A stretch of DNA of 37,602 nt from CAZYVU01 sp964651435. Its GTDB lineage: Bacteria; Desulfobacterota; Syntrophorhabdia; Syntrophorhabdales; CAYQXL01. This document shows, piece after piece, positions 23,177-31,504 of the stretch. The number at the start of each line of letters is the position of its first letter. Within the stretch, counting starts at the first letter, position 1. Both the position numbers and the translations under genes were made by a program. Location of the stretch: the NCBI GenBank assembly GCA_964651435.1, contig CAZYVU010000031.1, positions 1-37,602 on the forward strand, read 5' to 3'. Below the pieces are notes generated by a model. The model ran no database searches. It was not told the DNA's origin and saw only the letters and a program-made list of their open reading frames with translations.

Positions 23177-24143
23177 ATGGGCCTTCCGGTAATTTAAAAA
23201 ATCGTGATTCGTAGAGGCGGTGATAGTCGGTCCACCGCTTGTCCGCCATGTTTTCCCGCATGTATTCCCTGACGCCCATGACCTTTGCGTCCAGGTTGTC
23301 GACATAGTGGACGATGAGGGCCTCTATGCTCATCGGCTTGCGGGGTGAGCCCCACTCCTCCATGCCGTGGTGGCTCACGATGATGTGTGACAGCATGTCG
23401 GCAAGGACAGGGGGAAAGTTGCCGACGTCCCTGAGAAGGTCCTCCAGAATCATGACCCCCAGGGTTATGTGGCCCAGCAGTCTGCCCCTGTCGGAATAGG
23501 CGAAGCCATCGCGCATCTCTATTTCCTCGACCTTGCCGATGTCGTGCAGGAGGCTGCCCGCCACCACAATCTCCCTGTTGCCCCCGATAACGGACGAAAC
23601 CTTTTCGGCCAGGTCGGCGACAGTCAGGGAGTGTTCGAGAAGTCCCCCGGGGTAAACGTGATGCACGCCTACAGAGGCGGGGACAAGAAAGAATTTGTCC
23701 AGAAGCCCCGGCCGCCCGTCGATGACGGCGAAGAGCGACCGAAGGTGGGCGTCTGTGAAGCGAGCCACGCGACCCCTGTAGCCTTCGACCAGCTCCTGGG
23801 TGTCTTTCTCCGGCCCGGAATAAAAATTCTTCAGTTCTCCCGGCGCCATCTTTTCGTCCACCTTGACCGCATCGCGCACCCTGAGCTGCACCTTTCCCTG
23901 GAAGAGGCTTGTCTTGGCGGCGATGCGCACGATGTCCCCTGTCTCGAATCCCCCGGCCAGCCTCCGGACGTCCTCTTCCTCCCAGACCCTGCCTTCAATA
24001 GAGCCGCTGCTGTCCCTCAGGGTCAGTGCAAGATACTTCTTGTTCTCTTTGGTCAGTGACTGGGTCTTGGCCGCCACAAGGAAGTAGTCCTTCACTGCCA
24101 TGTCGGGGCCTACGATATCCTTCACGAAGATTTGCTTTTTCAT
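23151..24143 (-). CDS. YhaM-like OB-fold/HD-domain 3'-5' exonuclease
   Basis: This 330-residue protein begins with an OB-fold nucleic-acid-binding domain (about 1-95, KKYLALTLRDSSGSIEGRVW). It continues with an HD phosphohydrolase domain (about 150-300). The metal-binding residues are visible in GGLLEHSLTV, LLHDIGKVEE, HIIVSHHGMEEWG and YVDNLDAK. This architecture is that of Bacillus YhaM and Staphylococcus Cbf1, a 3'-5' exoribonuclease that also acts on DNA. The role here is probably RNA turnover, inferred from the family. It starts by ATGA overlap with thiL and ends inside the rsmE start, so it is co-transcribed with both. Confidence 0.88.
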   Translation of the reverse strand: MKKQIFVKDIVGPDMAVKDYFLVAAKTQSLTKENKKYLALTLRDSSGSIEGRVWEEEDVRRLAGGFETGDIVRIAAKTSLFQGKVQLRVRDAVKVDEKMAPGELKNFYSGPEKDTQELVEGYRGRVARFTDAHLRSLFAVIDGRPGLLDKFFLVPASVGVHHVYPGGLLEHSLTVADLAEKVSSVIGGNREIVVAGSLLHDIGKVEEIEMRDGFAYSDRGRLLGHITLGVMILEDLLRDVGNFPPVLADMLSHIIVSHHGMEEWGSPRKPMSIEALIVHYVDNLDAKVMGVREYMRENMADKRWTDYHRLYESRFFKLPEGPYGSETDIR

Positions 24144-25105
24144 TTTGGTATCCCGAAGTGCTCGTATCCTTTGTTTGAAACCGGTACTTTCCTGCCCTTG
24201 TCGAAAACGGTCACGCCGTGGCCGTCGACCACCTCACCGATGATGGCCACGTCCGGGTGGGACTTCCGCAACTGGAGAACATCATCCTTCTTGCCGGGGC
24301 GAAACGTGAAAAGAAGCTGGTAGTCTTCACCGCCGGCAAGCCCGAGAGGAATCTTGTCGGGGCCTTCAATGGCCCGCGGAACAGGTACGTCTTCCAGCAC
24401 TATGAAGGCACCCGTACGGCTTTCCTCCATCATGCGTTCCAGGTCCAGAAGCAACCCGTCGCTGATATCCATCATGGCATTAGGTATACCACGTTTCATC
24501 AGTTCCTGCCAGACGGGGTAGGGGGGTTCGGGGCTCCGGTACCGGTTGATGAACCGCCTCGCTCCCCTCGGTCGGAGGCCCGACCGGAGCAGGCTGAGCC
24601 CGTAGGCGCTTTCCCCGAGCGGTCCCGTGACGGCCACGAGGTCGCCCCGTTTCGCCGTGTTCCTGCCCAGATGGTGTTCCCCAACGACCCTTCCCGTCAT
24701 GGACACGTCTATGAAAAAGGATCCTTCCGTTGCCACCGTGTCCCCTCCGAGAAGAGACAGGCCAAAGGCCGAAGAGACCGCTGCCATGCCCTCATAGAGG
24801 GCCCGGACGGTTCGGTACGCTGTGCCGGCCGGCAGTCCGAGCGTCACCAGGTAGTAGAGGGGTTTGGCCCCCATGGAAAGGATGTCCGAAATGTTGACGT
24901 AGAGCGCCTTCTTCCCGACGGCGCGAGGCGGGCACATGGCGAAGGTGAAATGAACGTTCTCCACCATTGCGTCCTGCGTGAAAACGTACCTTCCCGCCGG
25001 CATGTCTACGACCGCGCAGTCGTCGCCTATGCCCCGCACAATCGCTGGGTCTGACCCCGAAAAGGCCCTCAGCTTCTTGATCAAACGGTTCTCGCCGAAT
25101 TCCAT
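24140..25105 (-). CDS. thiL: Thiamine-monophosphate kinase
   Basis: This 321-residue enzyme phosphorylates thiamine monophosphate to the active cofactor thiamine diphosphate using ATP. The family's signature segments are present: IGDDCAVVDMP (here Cys where Ala is commoner), FTQDAMVENVHF, VNISDILSMGAKPLY, LLGGDTVAT, AVTGPLGESAYG and MMDISDGLLLDLERM, with GGEDYQLLFT near the C-terminus. The length matches the family. It is the first gene of the eight-gene minus-strand run. No Shine-Dalgarno sequence is visible before the ATG, and a good promoter ends only 12 bases upstream, so a near-leaderless transcript is likely. There is no TPP riboswitch. Confidence 0.96.
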   Translation of the reverse strand: MEFGENRLIKKLRAFSGSDPAIVRGIGDDCAVVDMPAGRYVFTQDAMVENVHFTFAMCPPRAVGKKALYVNISDILSMGAKPLYYLVTLGLPAGTAYRTVRALYEGMAAVSSAFGLSLLGGDTVATEGSFFIDVSMTGRVVGEHHLGRNTAKRGDLVAVTGPLGESAYGLSLLRSGLRPRGARRFINRYRSPEPPYPVWQELMKRGIPNAMMDISDGLLLDLERMMEESRTGAFIVLEDVPVPRAIEGPDKIPLGLAGGEDYQLLFTFRPGKKDDVLQLRKSHPDVAIIGEVVDGHGVTVFDKGRKVPVSNKGYEHFGIPK

Positions 25106-25117
25106 AGATAGACCAAA

Positions 25118-25146
25118 ATCATATCAGGGCCGGGGGCCTCTTGCAA
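25118..25146 (-). promoter_or_regulatory. Sigma70-like promoter for the thiL-bioB run
   Basis: On the minus strand, TTGCAA (25141-25146, four of six) is exactly 17 bases from TATGAT (25118-25123, five of six). The expected start is near 25111, leaving a leader of about six bases before the thiL ATG at 25105. This is the only good promoter I see for the eight genes. Confidence 0.55.
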
Positions 25147-25229
25147 GGCGGCTTTCGCTGTATTTTTTCGTCCGTTTGATTTAAAATGCGTTGCACAACG
25201 ATGTATCCCAATGAGTGAAGGAGGTTGTC

Positions 25230-25949
25230 ATGAGACGTTGGTTCTTTTTGCCGGTCATTGCTATGGTGCTCCTCTGTGCTTCGGGGGTCTCTGCCGACAC
25301 GGCCGATTCCAAGGAGTTCGTAAAGAATGTCCACTGGCTCGGCCACGACACGTTTAGGATCGACGCGGAAAAAGTCATCTATACCGATCCGTTTCGGCTC
25401 AAGGCCAAGGACACGCTGCCCAAGGCCGACATCATTCTCGTCACCCACGACCACTACGACCACTGCTCTCCGGAAGACGTGCGGAAGATCATGAAGCCGA
25501 CGACGGTGGTAGTGACATCGCTATCGTGCGCCCTCCGGCTTCGGGGTGAGGTCAGTGCCAGGATCGTAAGGCGGGGCCAGACCACACAAATCGATAGCAT
25601 AGGGATTGAGGCAGTGCCCGCCTACAACATTGGAAAGCAGTATCACCCACTGGAAAAGGACGGCGTCGGCTATGTCATCACCGTGCAGGGCAAGCGGCTC
25701 TATTTTGCCGGCGACACGGACCATATACCGGAGATGCGGGATCTCAAGAACATCAACATCGCCTTTCTGCCCGTTTCGGGCACCTATGTCATGACGGCCG
25801 AAGAGGCTGCGCACGCTGCCCTCGAGATCAAGCCTGACGTTGCCATACCCATGCACTACGGCGCCGTCATCGGGACCCGCATGGAGGCCGAGCTCTTTGC
25901 CGAAAAACTCCGGGGCAAGATCGACGTCATAATGCTGAAAGAAGAATAG
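25230..25949 (+). CDS. Exported metallo-beta-lactamase-fold hydrolase (UPF0173-like)
   Basis: The start at ATG 25230 is backed by an AAGGAGG site six bases upstream; the GTG at 25215 lies on that site and is unlikely. The 239-residue product has a signal peptide (1-22, cleavage near VSA-D), so it should work in the periplasm. The MBL metal motif is THDHYDHC (His73, His75, Asp77, His78), with later ligands in FAGDTDH and PMHYG. Relatives (UPF0173, YtkL/UlaG-like) are usually cytoplasmic and of unclear substrate, which makes the signal peptide notable. The gene is followed 21 bases later by an exported subtilisin with a good ribosome-binding site, suggesting an envelope-directed operon. The substrate is unknown. 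Confidence 0.87.
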   Translation: MRRWFFLPVIAMVLLCASGVSADTADSKEFVKNVHWLGHDTFRIDAEKVIYTDPFRLKAKDTLPKADIILVTHDHYDHCSPEDVRKIMKPTTVVVTSLSCALRLRGEVSARIVRRGQTTQIDSIGIEAVPAYNIGKQYHPLEKDGVGYVITVQGKRLYFAGDTDHIPEMRDLKNINIAFLPVSGTYVMTAEEAAHAALEIKPDVAIPMHYGAVIGTRMEAELFAEKLRGKIDVIMLKEE

Positions 25950-25970
25950 AGAAGCGCTCCGGGAGGAGAA

Positions 25971-27926
25971 ATGGGGAGGGATCAAATGGACCATTACTTT
26001 GCAAGGGTTGCCGGAAGCAAGTTTCTCGTTCTCGCGGCCACGGTGCTCTGCTGCTTCTTGTGGGCCCCGTCAGGCTCCGTTGCCGACGATTTGGCGGCCA
26101 GGGCGGCAGGCCCGGAGGCCCATGCATCACTCCTTTCCAAGGTTGACAGTGAGGGCGCCGTTCGCGTCATCGTCAGGGTAAACAATGCCTTCGCGCCCGA
26201 GCCCACGCTGACGGAAAAGGGTATTCAGGAGCAGCGTTCCGCCATTGCCCTGGCCCAGGAAGCCCTCCTCGCGAGCCTTTTTGTTCGGGGAAAGGTGCCC
26301 CATTCCTTCTACCAATACCAGTACACCCCATACGTCGCCATGACCGTCGACAAGGATGTGCTTGAGGCCCTTGCCGCATCGCCGTCCGTGGTTCGCATCG
26401 AGGAGGACCTTGCACTGCCTCCCTCGGCCGTCAACTACAGCCTGGGTCTCATCGGGGCCACAACCCTGCACTCCCAAGGCAAGACGGGAAAGGGTTATGT
26501 CGTTGCGGTCCTCGATACGGGCGTGGACAAGAGTCACCCCTATCTGGTCGGCAGTGTTGTGTCGGAGGCCTGCTATTCGACCAACGATGCGACGACGCGG
26601 TATTCGTCCCTCTGCCCCGGCCAGGTCGAGGAGTCGACGGCCACCGACTCGGCCCTTCCGTACATCAGCGGCAACTGCCCCAGGGGCCAGTGCAGCCATG
26701 GCACCCACGTGGCGGGTATCGTAGCGGGGCGGCGAGGTATCGCCGGTAGCCCCGGACCCGGGGTCGCCCCGGAGGCGCAACTCATCGCCATGCAGGTGTT
26801 CAGCCGTACCGATGACCAGCTTCAGTGCAGGGATCAGGGCGGTCCGCCGTGCGTCAAAGTCTTGATATCGGACCTGAAGAAGGCCCTTGAAAGGGTCTAC
26901 TCTTTGCGGGGTAGCTTTAAGATAGCCGCCGTCAACATGAGCCTCGGCGGCGGCGGGTATGACACCAACTGCGATGATCAGTATGGGTCGCTGAAGGCCG
27001 ACATCGACAACCTTCGGGCCGCCGACATCGTGAGCATTATCTCCAGCGGAAACGCCCGTTTGTGTGGGCAGATCGGGGTGCCCGCCTGCATCTCCACGGC
27101 CGTCAGCGTCGGCGCAACGGACAAGGACGACAGCGTGGCGGACTATTCCAACAGTGCCGGCTTCATGACCCTCCTTGCGCCCGGCTCGGATATTCTGTCG
27201 TCCATTCCCAACGAAGACGGCGGAGGGTACAGGAGCTACGACGGCACCTCCATGGCCGCACCCCAGGTCTCGGGTGCCTGGGCAGTCATGCGGCAGGTGA
27301 AGCCAAACGCATCCCTGGACGATATCCTTGCCGCGTTTACGACGACCGGTAAGCTCATCAACGATCTGACCAAGTGCCCTGCCGTTTCCAAGCAGCGGAT
27401 CAGCGTGCTCGAGGCCTCGAAGGATATGGCCAACCTGACGGTCCAGAAGTCCGGTGCCGGCACGGTGACAAGCGTTCCCGAGGGCATAGACTGCGGATCG
27501 AAATGTACCGACACGTACCATATGGGGACGAAGGTTACCCTCAAGGCCACACCGGGCGACGGGGCCGTTTTCCACGGGTGGTCAGGCGCCTGCTCCGGCA
27601 CGGAGGACTGCCTGCTCACGATGGACAAGTCGTACACGGTAAAGGCCCTATTTAAGGCCATGCGGAATTATACGGTGAGGGTGGCCAGAATGCCGGCCTG
27701 GATAGACGCAGGTACCATTACGAGTGACCCGCCAGGTATCGCCTGCGGCAGCGACTGCTCGGGCGACTTCCCCGCGCAGACCTCCGTAACCCTTACGGCA
27801 ACACCACAGGAGGGCTACAGGTTTATCGGTTGGGGAGGGTTCGGCTCTCCGTGTGCAGGGTCGGAACCGACCTGCACTTTCACGGTGGACGGTGACGCAA
27901 CGGTCCGTGCCACCTTCAGGAGGTAG
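25971..27926 (+). CDS. Exported subtilisin-like protease with two C-terminal repeat domains
   Basis: This 651-residue S8 peptidase has a signal peptide (to about residue 38), an inhibitor-I9-like propeptide (about 62-150) and a catalytic domain (about 155-485). The triad is complete: Asp182 in VLDTGVD, His243 in SHGTHVAG, Ser427 in DGTSMAAP. The oxyanion Asn361 is in SGN. Many cysteines (201, 215, 236, 241, 286, 294, 334, 365, 373) suggest disulfides in an exported protein. The tail carries two related beta-rich repeats (about 488-562 and 566-650), each with Cys-G-S-x-Cys and GW(S/G)G signatures of the InlB-like bacterial repeat, which is often found on surface proteins. It probably remains near the cell surface. 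A second ATG at 25986 has equally good ribosome-binding support. The substrate is unknown. Confidence 0.92.
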   Translation: MGRDQMDHYFARVAGSKFLVLAATVLCCFLWAPSGSVADDLAARAAGPEAHASLLSKVDSEGAVRVIVRVNNAFAPEPTLTEKGIQEQRSAIALAQEALLASLFVRGKVPHSFYQYQYTPYVAMTVDKDVLEALAASPSVVRIEEDLALPPSAVNYSLGLIGATTLHSQGKTGKGYVVAVLDTGVDKSHPYLVGSVVSEACYSTNDATTRYSSLCPGQVEESTATDSALPYISGNCPRGQCSHGTHVAGIVAGRRGIAGSPGPGVAPEAQLIAMQVFSRTDDQLQCRDQGGPPCVKVLISDLKKALERVYSLRGSFKIAAVNMSLGGGGYDTNCDDQYGSLKADIDNLRAADIVSIISSGNARLCGQIGVPACISTAVSVGATDKDDSVADYSNSAGFMTLLAPGSDILSSIPNEDGGGYRSYDGTSMAAPQVSGAWAVMRQVKPNASLDDILAAFTTTGKLINDLTKCPAVSKQRISVLEASKDMANLTVQKSGAGTVTSVPEGIDCGSKCTDTYHMGTKVTLKATPGDGAVFHGWSGACSGTEDCLLTMDKSYTVKALFKAMRNYTVRVARMPAWIDAGTITSDPPGIACGSDCSGDFPAQTSVTLTATPQEGYRFIGWGGFGSPCAGSEPTCTFTVDGDATVRATFRR

Positions 27927-28098
27927 TGCGTCTTTCGAAACGTGGCGGGAGCTGTTTTTAACAAAAGAGGCGGAAATAGCGGTTTTCGGAAACCCGCTCA
28001 ATCCCGACCCAGGAATGCTTCCGAACCCGAACTTTTGGCTGGGGACGAACAAGCGGCTGACGGCCCTCCCGGAGGCGAGACGCAACAGGAGAGCATCC

Positions 28099-29217
28099 AT
28101 GGCCCACCTTTTTGAGGTATCATCCATCAGGCATCTTGAGCTAAAAAACCGCTGTGTCCGCTCGGCCACGTGGGAGGGGCTCGCAGGCGCCGACGGCTCG
28201 GTAACCCCCAGGCTGATTGGCGTGATGGCGGATCTCGCGAGGGGCGGCATTGGCCTCATTATTACGGGTCACGCATACGTGAGCAGGGAGGGCCAGGCTA
28301 CCCCCCGGCAGCTTGGGGCCTATTCGGACGCCCTGATTCCGGGACTGTCCCGGATGGCCGAGGCCGTTCACACTTCGGGCGGCAAGGTTGTCATGCAGCT
28401 TGCCCACGCAGGTTCTCGCGCCGATTACCGTCTTACGGGCGTCGAGGCCATGGGGCCCTCGGCAGCAGAGGCAAAGTCCGGCCCTGCCGGAAGGGAGATG
28501 GGCCGGGAGGACATCGCAACGGTCGTCGAGGCATTTGCCGCCGCTGCGACCCGTGCCAGGATAGCGGGCTTCGATGGGGTACAGCTCCACGGGGCGCATG
28601 GGTATCTGTTGAGCCAGTTTCTTTCCCCCCGGTTCAACGCGAGACGCGACGACTACGGCGGAGGTCTCCCAAACCGGACCCGGTTTGTTGTGGAGGTGTT
28701 GAATGCCGTCCGGGGTGCCGTCGGTGCGGAATTTTACGTCTCCATCAAGATCAACTGCCAGGATTTTCTGCCCGGAGGGTTCTCCGTCGAGGAGATGGTC
28801 GAGACCTCCCTGATGCTCCAGGGGGCCGGCATTGATGCCATCGAGATGAGCGGCGGAACCCCTTTTTCAGGCACGAACGTTCCTTCCCGCAGGCAGGGGG
28901 TTGGGGTTGGCCGAGAGGGGCCCGAGGCATACTATGAGGATGGGGCCCGTATGTACAGGCAGTCCGTGCGCGTCCCCCTGACGATCGTCGGGGGGATACG
29001 GTCCTTCGAGACCGCAGAGCGGCTGGTTCGGGACGGGCTGGTGGACTATGTTGCCTTTTCCCGGCCGCTGATTCGCGAGCCCGATCTGGTGAATCGTTGG
29101 CAGTCGGGCGACAGAAGGCCTGCATTCTGTGTCTCAGACAATAGCTGCTTCAGACCGGGCTTCGATGGAAAAGGTATCTCCTGTGTTTTGAAGGAGCGGG
29201 GAGGACCGGGGCTGTGA
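28099..29217 (+). CDS. Old Yellow Enzyme-family NADH:flavin oxidoreductase (single domain)
   Basis: The start at ATG 28099 is supported by AGGAG seven bases upstream and by the typical opening MAHLFEVSSIRHLELKNR; the open frame reaching back to 27853 overlaps the protease gene and is not coding. The 372-residue TIM barrel binds FMN. The conserved block VQLHGAHGYLLSQFLSPRFN gives the His/His pair that polarises the substrate, and RDDYGG and the phosphate-binding VGGIRS follow. Unlike BaiCD or dienoyl-CoA reductases, the C-terminal NAD(FAD) domain is absent. The tail keeps three cysteines as CX5CX11C (Cys344, Cys350, Cys362), where relatives have a cluster-binding set of four. It probably reduces an activated alkene; the substrate is unknown. 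Its stop overlaps the tex GTG start. Confidence 0.9.
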   Translation: MAHLFEVSSIRHLELKNRCVRSATWEGLAGADGSVTPRLIGVMADLARGGIGLIITGHAYVSREGQATPRQLGAYSDALIPGLSRMAEAVHTSGGKVVMQLAHAGSRADYRLTGVEAMGPSAAEAKSGPAGREMGREDIATVVEAFAAAATRARIAGFDGVQLHGAHGYLLSQFLSPRFNARRDDYGGGLPNRTRFVVEVLNAVRGAVGAEFYVSIKINCQDFLPGGFSVEEMVETSLMLQGAGIDAIEMSGGTPFSGTNVPSRRQGVGVGREGPEAYYEDGARMYRQSVRVPLTIVGGIRSFETAERLVRDGLVDYVAFSRPLIREPDLVNRWQSGDRRPAFCVSDNSCFRPGFDGKGISCVLKERGGPGL

Positions 29218-31364
29218 GCGGACCGCCCGTAGAAAGGATCGCGCGGGAGCTGGGCCTGCTGCCAAAGCAGGTGGAGGCCGTTGCCCTCCTCCTCGACGAG
29301 GGCGCCACCATCCCCTTCATAGCCCGCTACCGCAAGGAGGCAACACTTTCCCTGGACGAAGTGGCCGTTGCGGCCATCCGGGACCGCCTCAAGCAGCTTG
29401 CCGAGCTTACAGCTCGAAGGGCTGCCATTCTCCGCTCGCTGGAGGAGCGGGGGCTCCTGACGGACGAACTGCGGGAGAGCCTCAACGGGGCAGAGACGAT
29501 GGCCGCCCTGGAGGACCTTTACTTTCCCTTCCGGCCCAAGCGGCGGACACGGGCAGCCATCGCCCGGGAAAGGGGGTTGGAGCCGCTGGCGCAGCGCCTC
29601 TTTGCCCAGGACGAAGCCGATCCCGTCACGGCGGAACCTTCGGCCGAGGCGCGGGCCTTCATCAGCGAGGAGCTTGGCGTTCCGAGGGCCGACGATGCTT
29701 TGGCAGGGGCGCGGGACATCATGGCCGAGTGGATGGCCGAGGATGCAGGGGCGAGGGCCAAGCTCCGCCAATTCTTTCTCACAAAGGCCCGGTTCCGCAC
29801 GACTGTCATGCCGGGCAAGGAAGAGGAGGGTATCAAGTACCGCGACTACTACGGCTGGGAGGAGCCCGTCGGCAAGGCCCCGTCCCACCGGGTGCTGGCC
29901 ATGCGAAGGGGCGAGGCGGAGGGGATGCTGGCCCTCCGTGTTGCTGTGCCGGAGGAGGAGGCGCTGGGCCTGCTCGCCGGTCTCTTCGTCAAGGGCGCAA
30001 GCCCCGGTGCAGCGCAGGTGAAGGCGGCCCTTGAGGACGGGTGGAAGCGCCTCCTGTTCCCCTCTATGGAAACGGAGGTGCGGGCCGTGACCAAGGTGCG
30101 GTCCGACGGCGAGGCAATCAGGGTCTTTGCGGAGAATCTCCGCCAGCTTCTCCTGGCGCCGCCCCTGGGGCGCAAGCGGGTGCTCGCCATCGATCCGGGA
30201 TTCCGGACGGGCTGCAAGGTCGTCTGCCTCGACGCCCAGGGAAAACTTCTCCACGCCCAGACCATCTTTCCGCACCGGTCGGAAGGGGAGGCCGCTGCTG
30301 CGGGAAATGCGGTCCTCGAACTCTGCGGCCGCTTTCAGGTCGAGGCGGTTGCCGTGGGGAACGGCACTGCAGGCCGTGAGACGGAGGCCTTTCTGAAGCG
30401 CATCAAGCTTCCGAAGGGCATACCGGTTATTATGGTCAACGAGAGCGGTGCCTCGGTCTACTCGGCGTCGGAGGCTGCCCGGGAGGAATTTCCGGACCGG
30501 GACGTAACGGTTCGAGGCGCTGTTTCAATCGGCAGGAGGCTCATGGACCCCCTCGCGGAACTGGTAAAGATCGATCCAAAAGCCATCGGCGTGGGCCAAT
30601 ACCAGCACGACGTGGACCAGCAGGCCTTGCAGCAAAGCCTCGACGACGTCGTCGTGAGCTGCGTCAACGGTGTGGGCGTCGAGGTCAACACGGCAAGCAA
30701 GGAGCTTCTGACCTATGTTTCGGGCCTGGGCCCCGGGCTGGCAAAGGCTATCATCGCTTACCGGAACGAGACGGGCCCGTTCCGCTCCCGGAGGGAGCTG
30801 CGGAAGGTGCCGCGGCTCGGTCCCAAGGCCTTCGAGCAGGCAGCGGGGTTCCTCCGCATCGCCGGCGGCGAGAACCCCCTCGACGGGAGCGCCGTCCACC
30901 CGGAGAGCTATCCTGTCGTGGAGGCCATGGCAAGGGACCTCGGGGCGTCTGTTGGCGACCTCATGGCAAAAGAGGCCCTGAGAGGCCGTATCGATCTCAG
31001 AAGATATGCGTCCGAGACCGTGGGGCTTCCGACGCTCCGTGATATCATGGACGAGCTTGCCAAGCCGGGGCGGGACCCAAGGGAGCAGTTCGAGACGGTG
31101 GCCTTTATGGAAGGTGTCGAGAAGATGGAGGATGTGAAGGCGGGCATGCGTCTTCCGGGCATCGTCACCAACGTCACCGCCTTCGGCGCCTTTGTTGACA
31201 TCGGCGTCCACCAGGACGGCCTCGTCCACGTGAGCCGGCTCTCGGACCGCTACGTCAAGAACCCGGGCGACGTCGTCAAGGTCCACCAAAAGGTCACCGT
31301 TACCGTCCTCGATGTGGACCTCGCCCGCAGACGTATCTCGCTGACGATGAAGGGTAACGACTAA
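29214..31364 (+). CDS. tex: Tex-family S1 RNA-binding transcription accessory protein
   Basis: This 716-residue protein has the full Tex layout. The helical N-terminal domain (about 1-190) contains GATIPFIARYRKEATLSLDE. The YqgF/RNase H-like domain (about 322-450) has AIDPGFRTGCK at about 325. The helix-hairpin-helix region is at about 485-565 (TASKELLTYVSGLGPGLAKAI), and the C-terminal S1 RNA-binding domain is at about 644-713 (GIVTNVTAFGAFVDIGVHQD). Tex proteins bind nucleic acids and are linked to transcription and stress tolerance; the bacterial Spt6-like role is known in outline. The start is GTG at 29214 overlapping the preceding TGA (GTGA). No terminator is clear downstream; 31365-31504 holds only short, unconvincing inverted repeats. 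Confidence 0.95.
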   Translation: MSGPPVERIARELGLLPKQVEAVALLLDEGATIPFIARYRKEATLSLDEVAVAAIRDRLKQLAELTARRAAILRSLEERGLLTDELRESLNGAETMAALEDLYFPFRPKRRTRAAIARERGLEPLAQRLFAQDEADPVTAEPSAEARAFISEELGVPRADDALAGARDIMAEWMAEDAGARAKLRQFFLTKARFRTTVMPGKEEEGIKYRDYYGWEEPVGKAPSHRVLAMRRGEAEGMLALRVAVPEEEALGLLAGLFVKGASPGAAQVKAALEDGWKRLLFPSMETEVRAVTKVRSDGEAIRVFAENLRQLLLAPPLGRKRVLAIDPGFRTGCKVVCLDAQGKLLHAQTIFPHRSEGEAAAAGNAVLELCGRFQVEAVAVGNGTAGRETEAFLKRIKLPKGIPVIMVNESGASVYSASEAAREEFPDRDVTVRGAVSIGRRLMDPLAELVKIDPKAIGVGQYQHDVDQQALQQSLDDVVVSCVNGVGVEVNTASKELLTYVSGLGPGLAKAIIAYRNETGPFRSRRELRKVPRLGPKAFEQAAGFLRIAGGENPLDGSAVHPESYPVVEAMARDLGASVGDLMAKEALRGRIDLRRYASETVGLPTLRDIMDELAKPGRDPREQFETVAFMEGVEKMEDVKAGMRLPGIVTNVTAFGAFVDIGVHQDGLVHVSRLSDRYVKNPGDVVKVHQKVTVTVLDVDLARRRISLTMKGND

Positions 31365-31504
31365 CGGTAACCCCTTTACCTGTTCGGCCTGGTCGTACAG
31401 CATTCCTTTGTGGACAATTTCAGAAAAGCCCTGTGTTCCTTGCGACCCGTAGGTCCTTGTGCGTTCATCTGAACGATAGCCCGCAGATTGCTCAGGGGCA
31501 AACC

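Noticed and set aside
25106..25229. Possible TPP riboswitch ahead of thiL
   Set aside because: The likely leader is only about six bases and no conserved THI-box sequence is present.
26127..27575. Open frame of 482 codons on the minus strand opposite the subtilisin gene
   Set aside because: It is a codon-bias shadow of a gene with a complete catalytic triad; its translation has no recognisable domain and no ribosome-binding site. Other long antisense frames (5711-6595, 8292-9266, 13522-14694, 29046-30275, 33237-34388) are rejected for the same reason.
27853..28098. 82-codon N-terminal extension of the Old Yellow Enzyme gene
   Set aside because: It overlaps the 3' end of the protease gene, has no TIM-barrel character, and a strong AGGAG site precedes the ATG at 28099.
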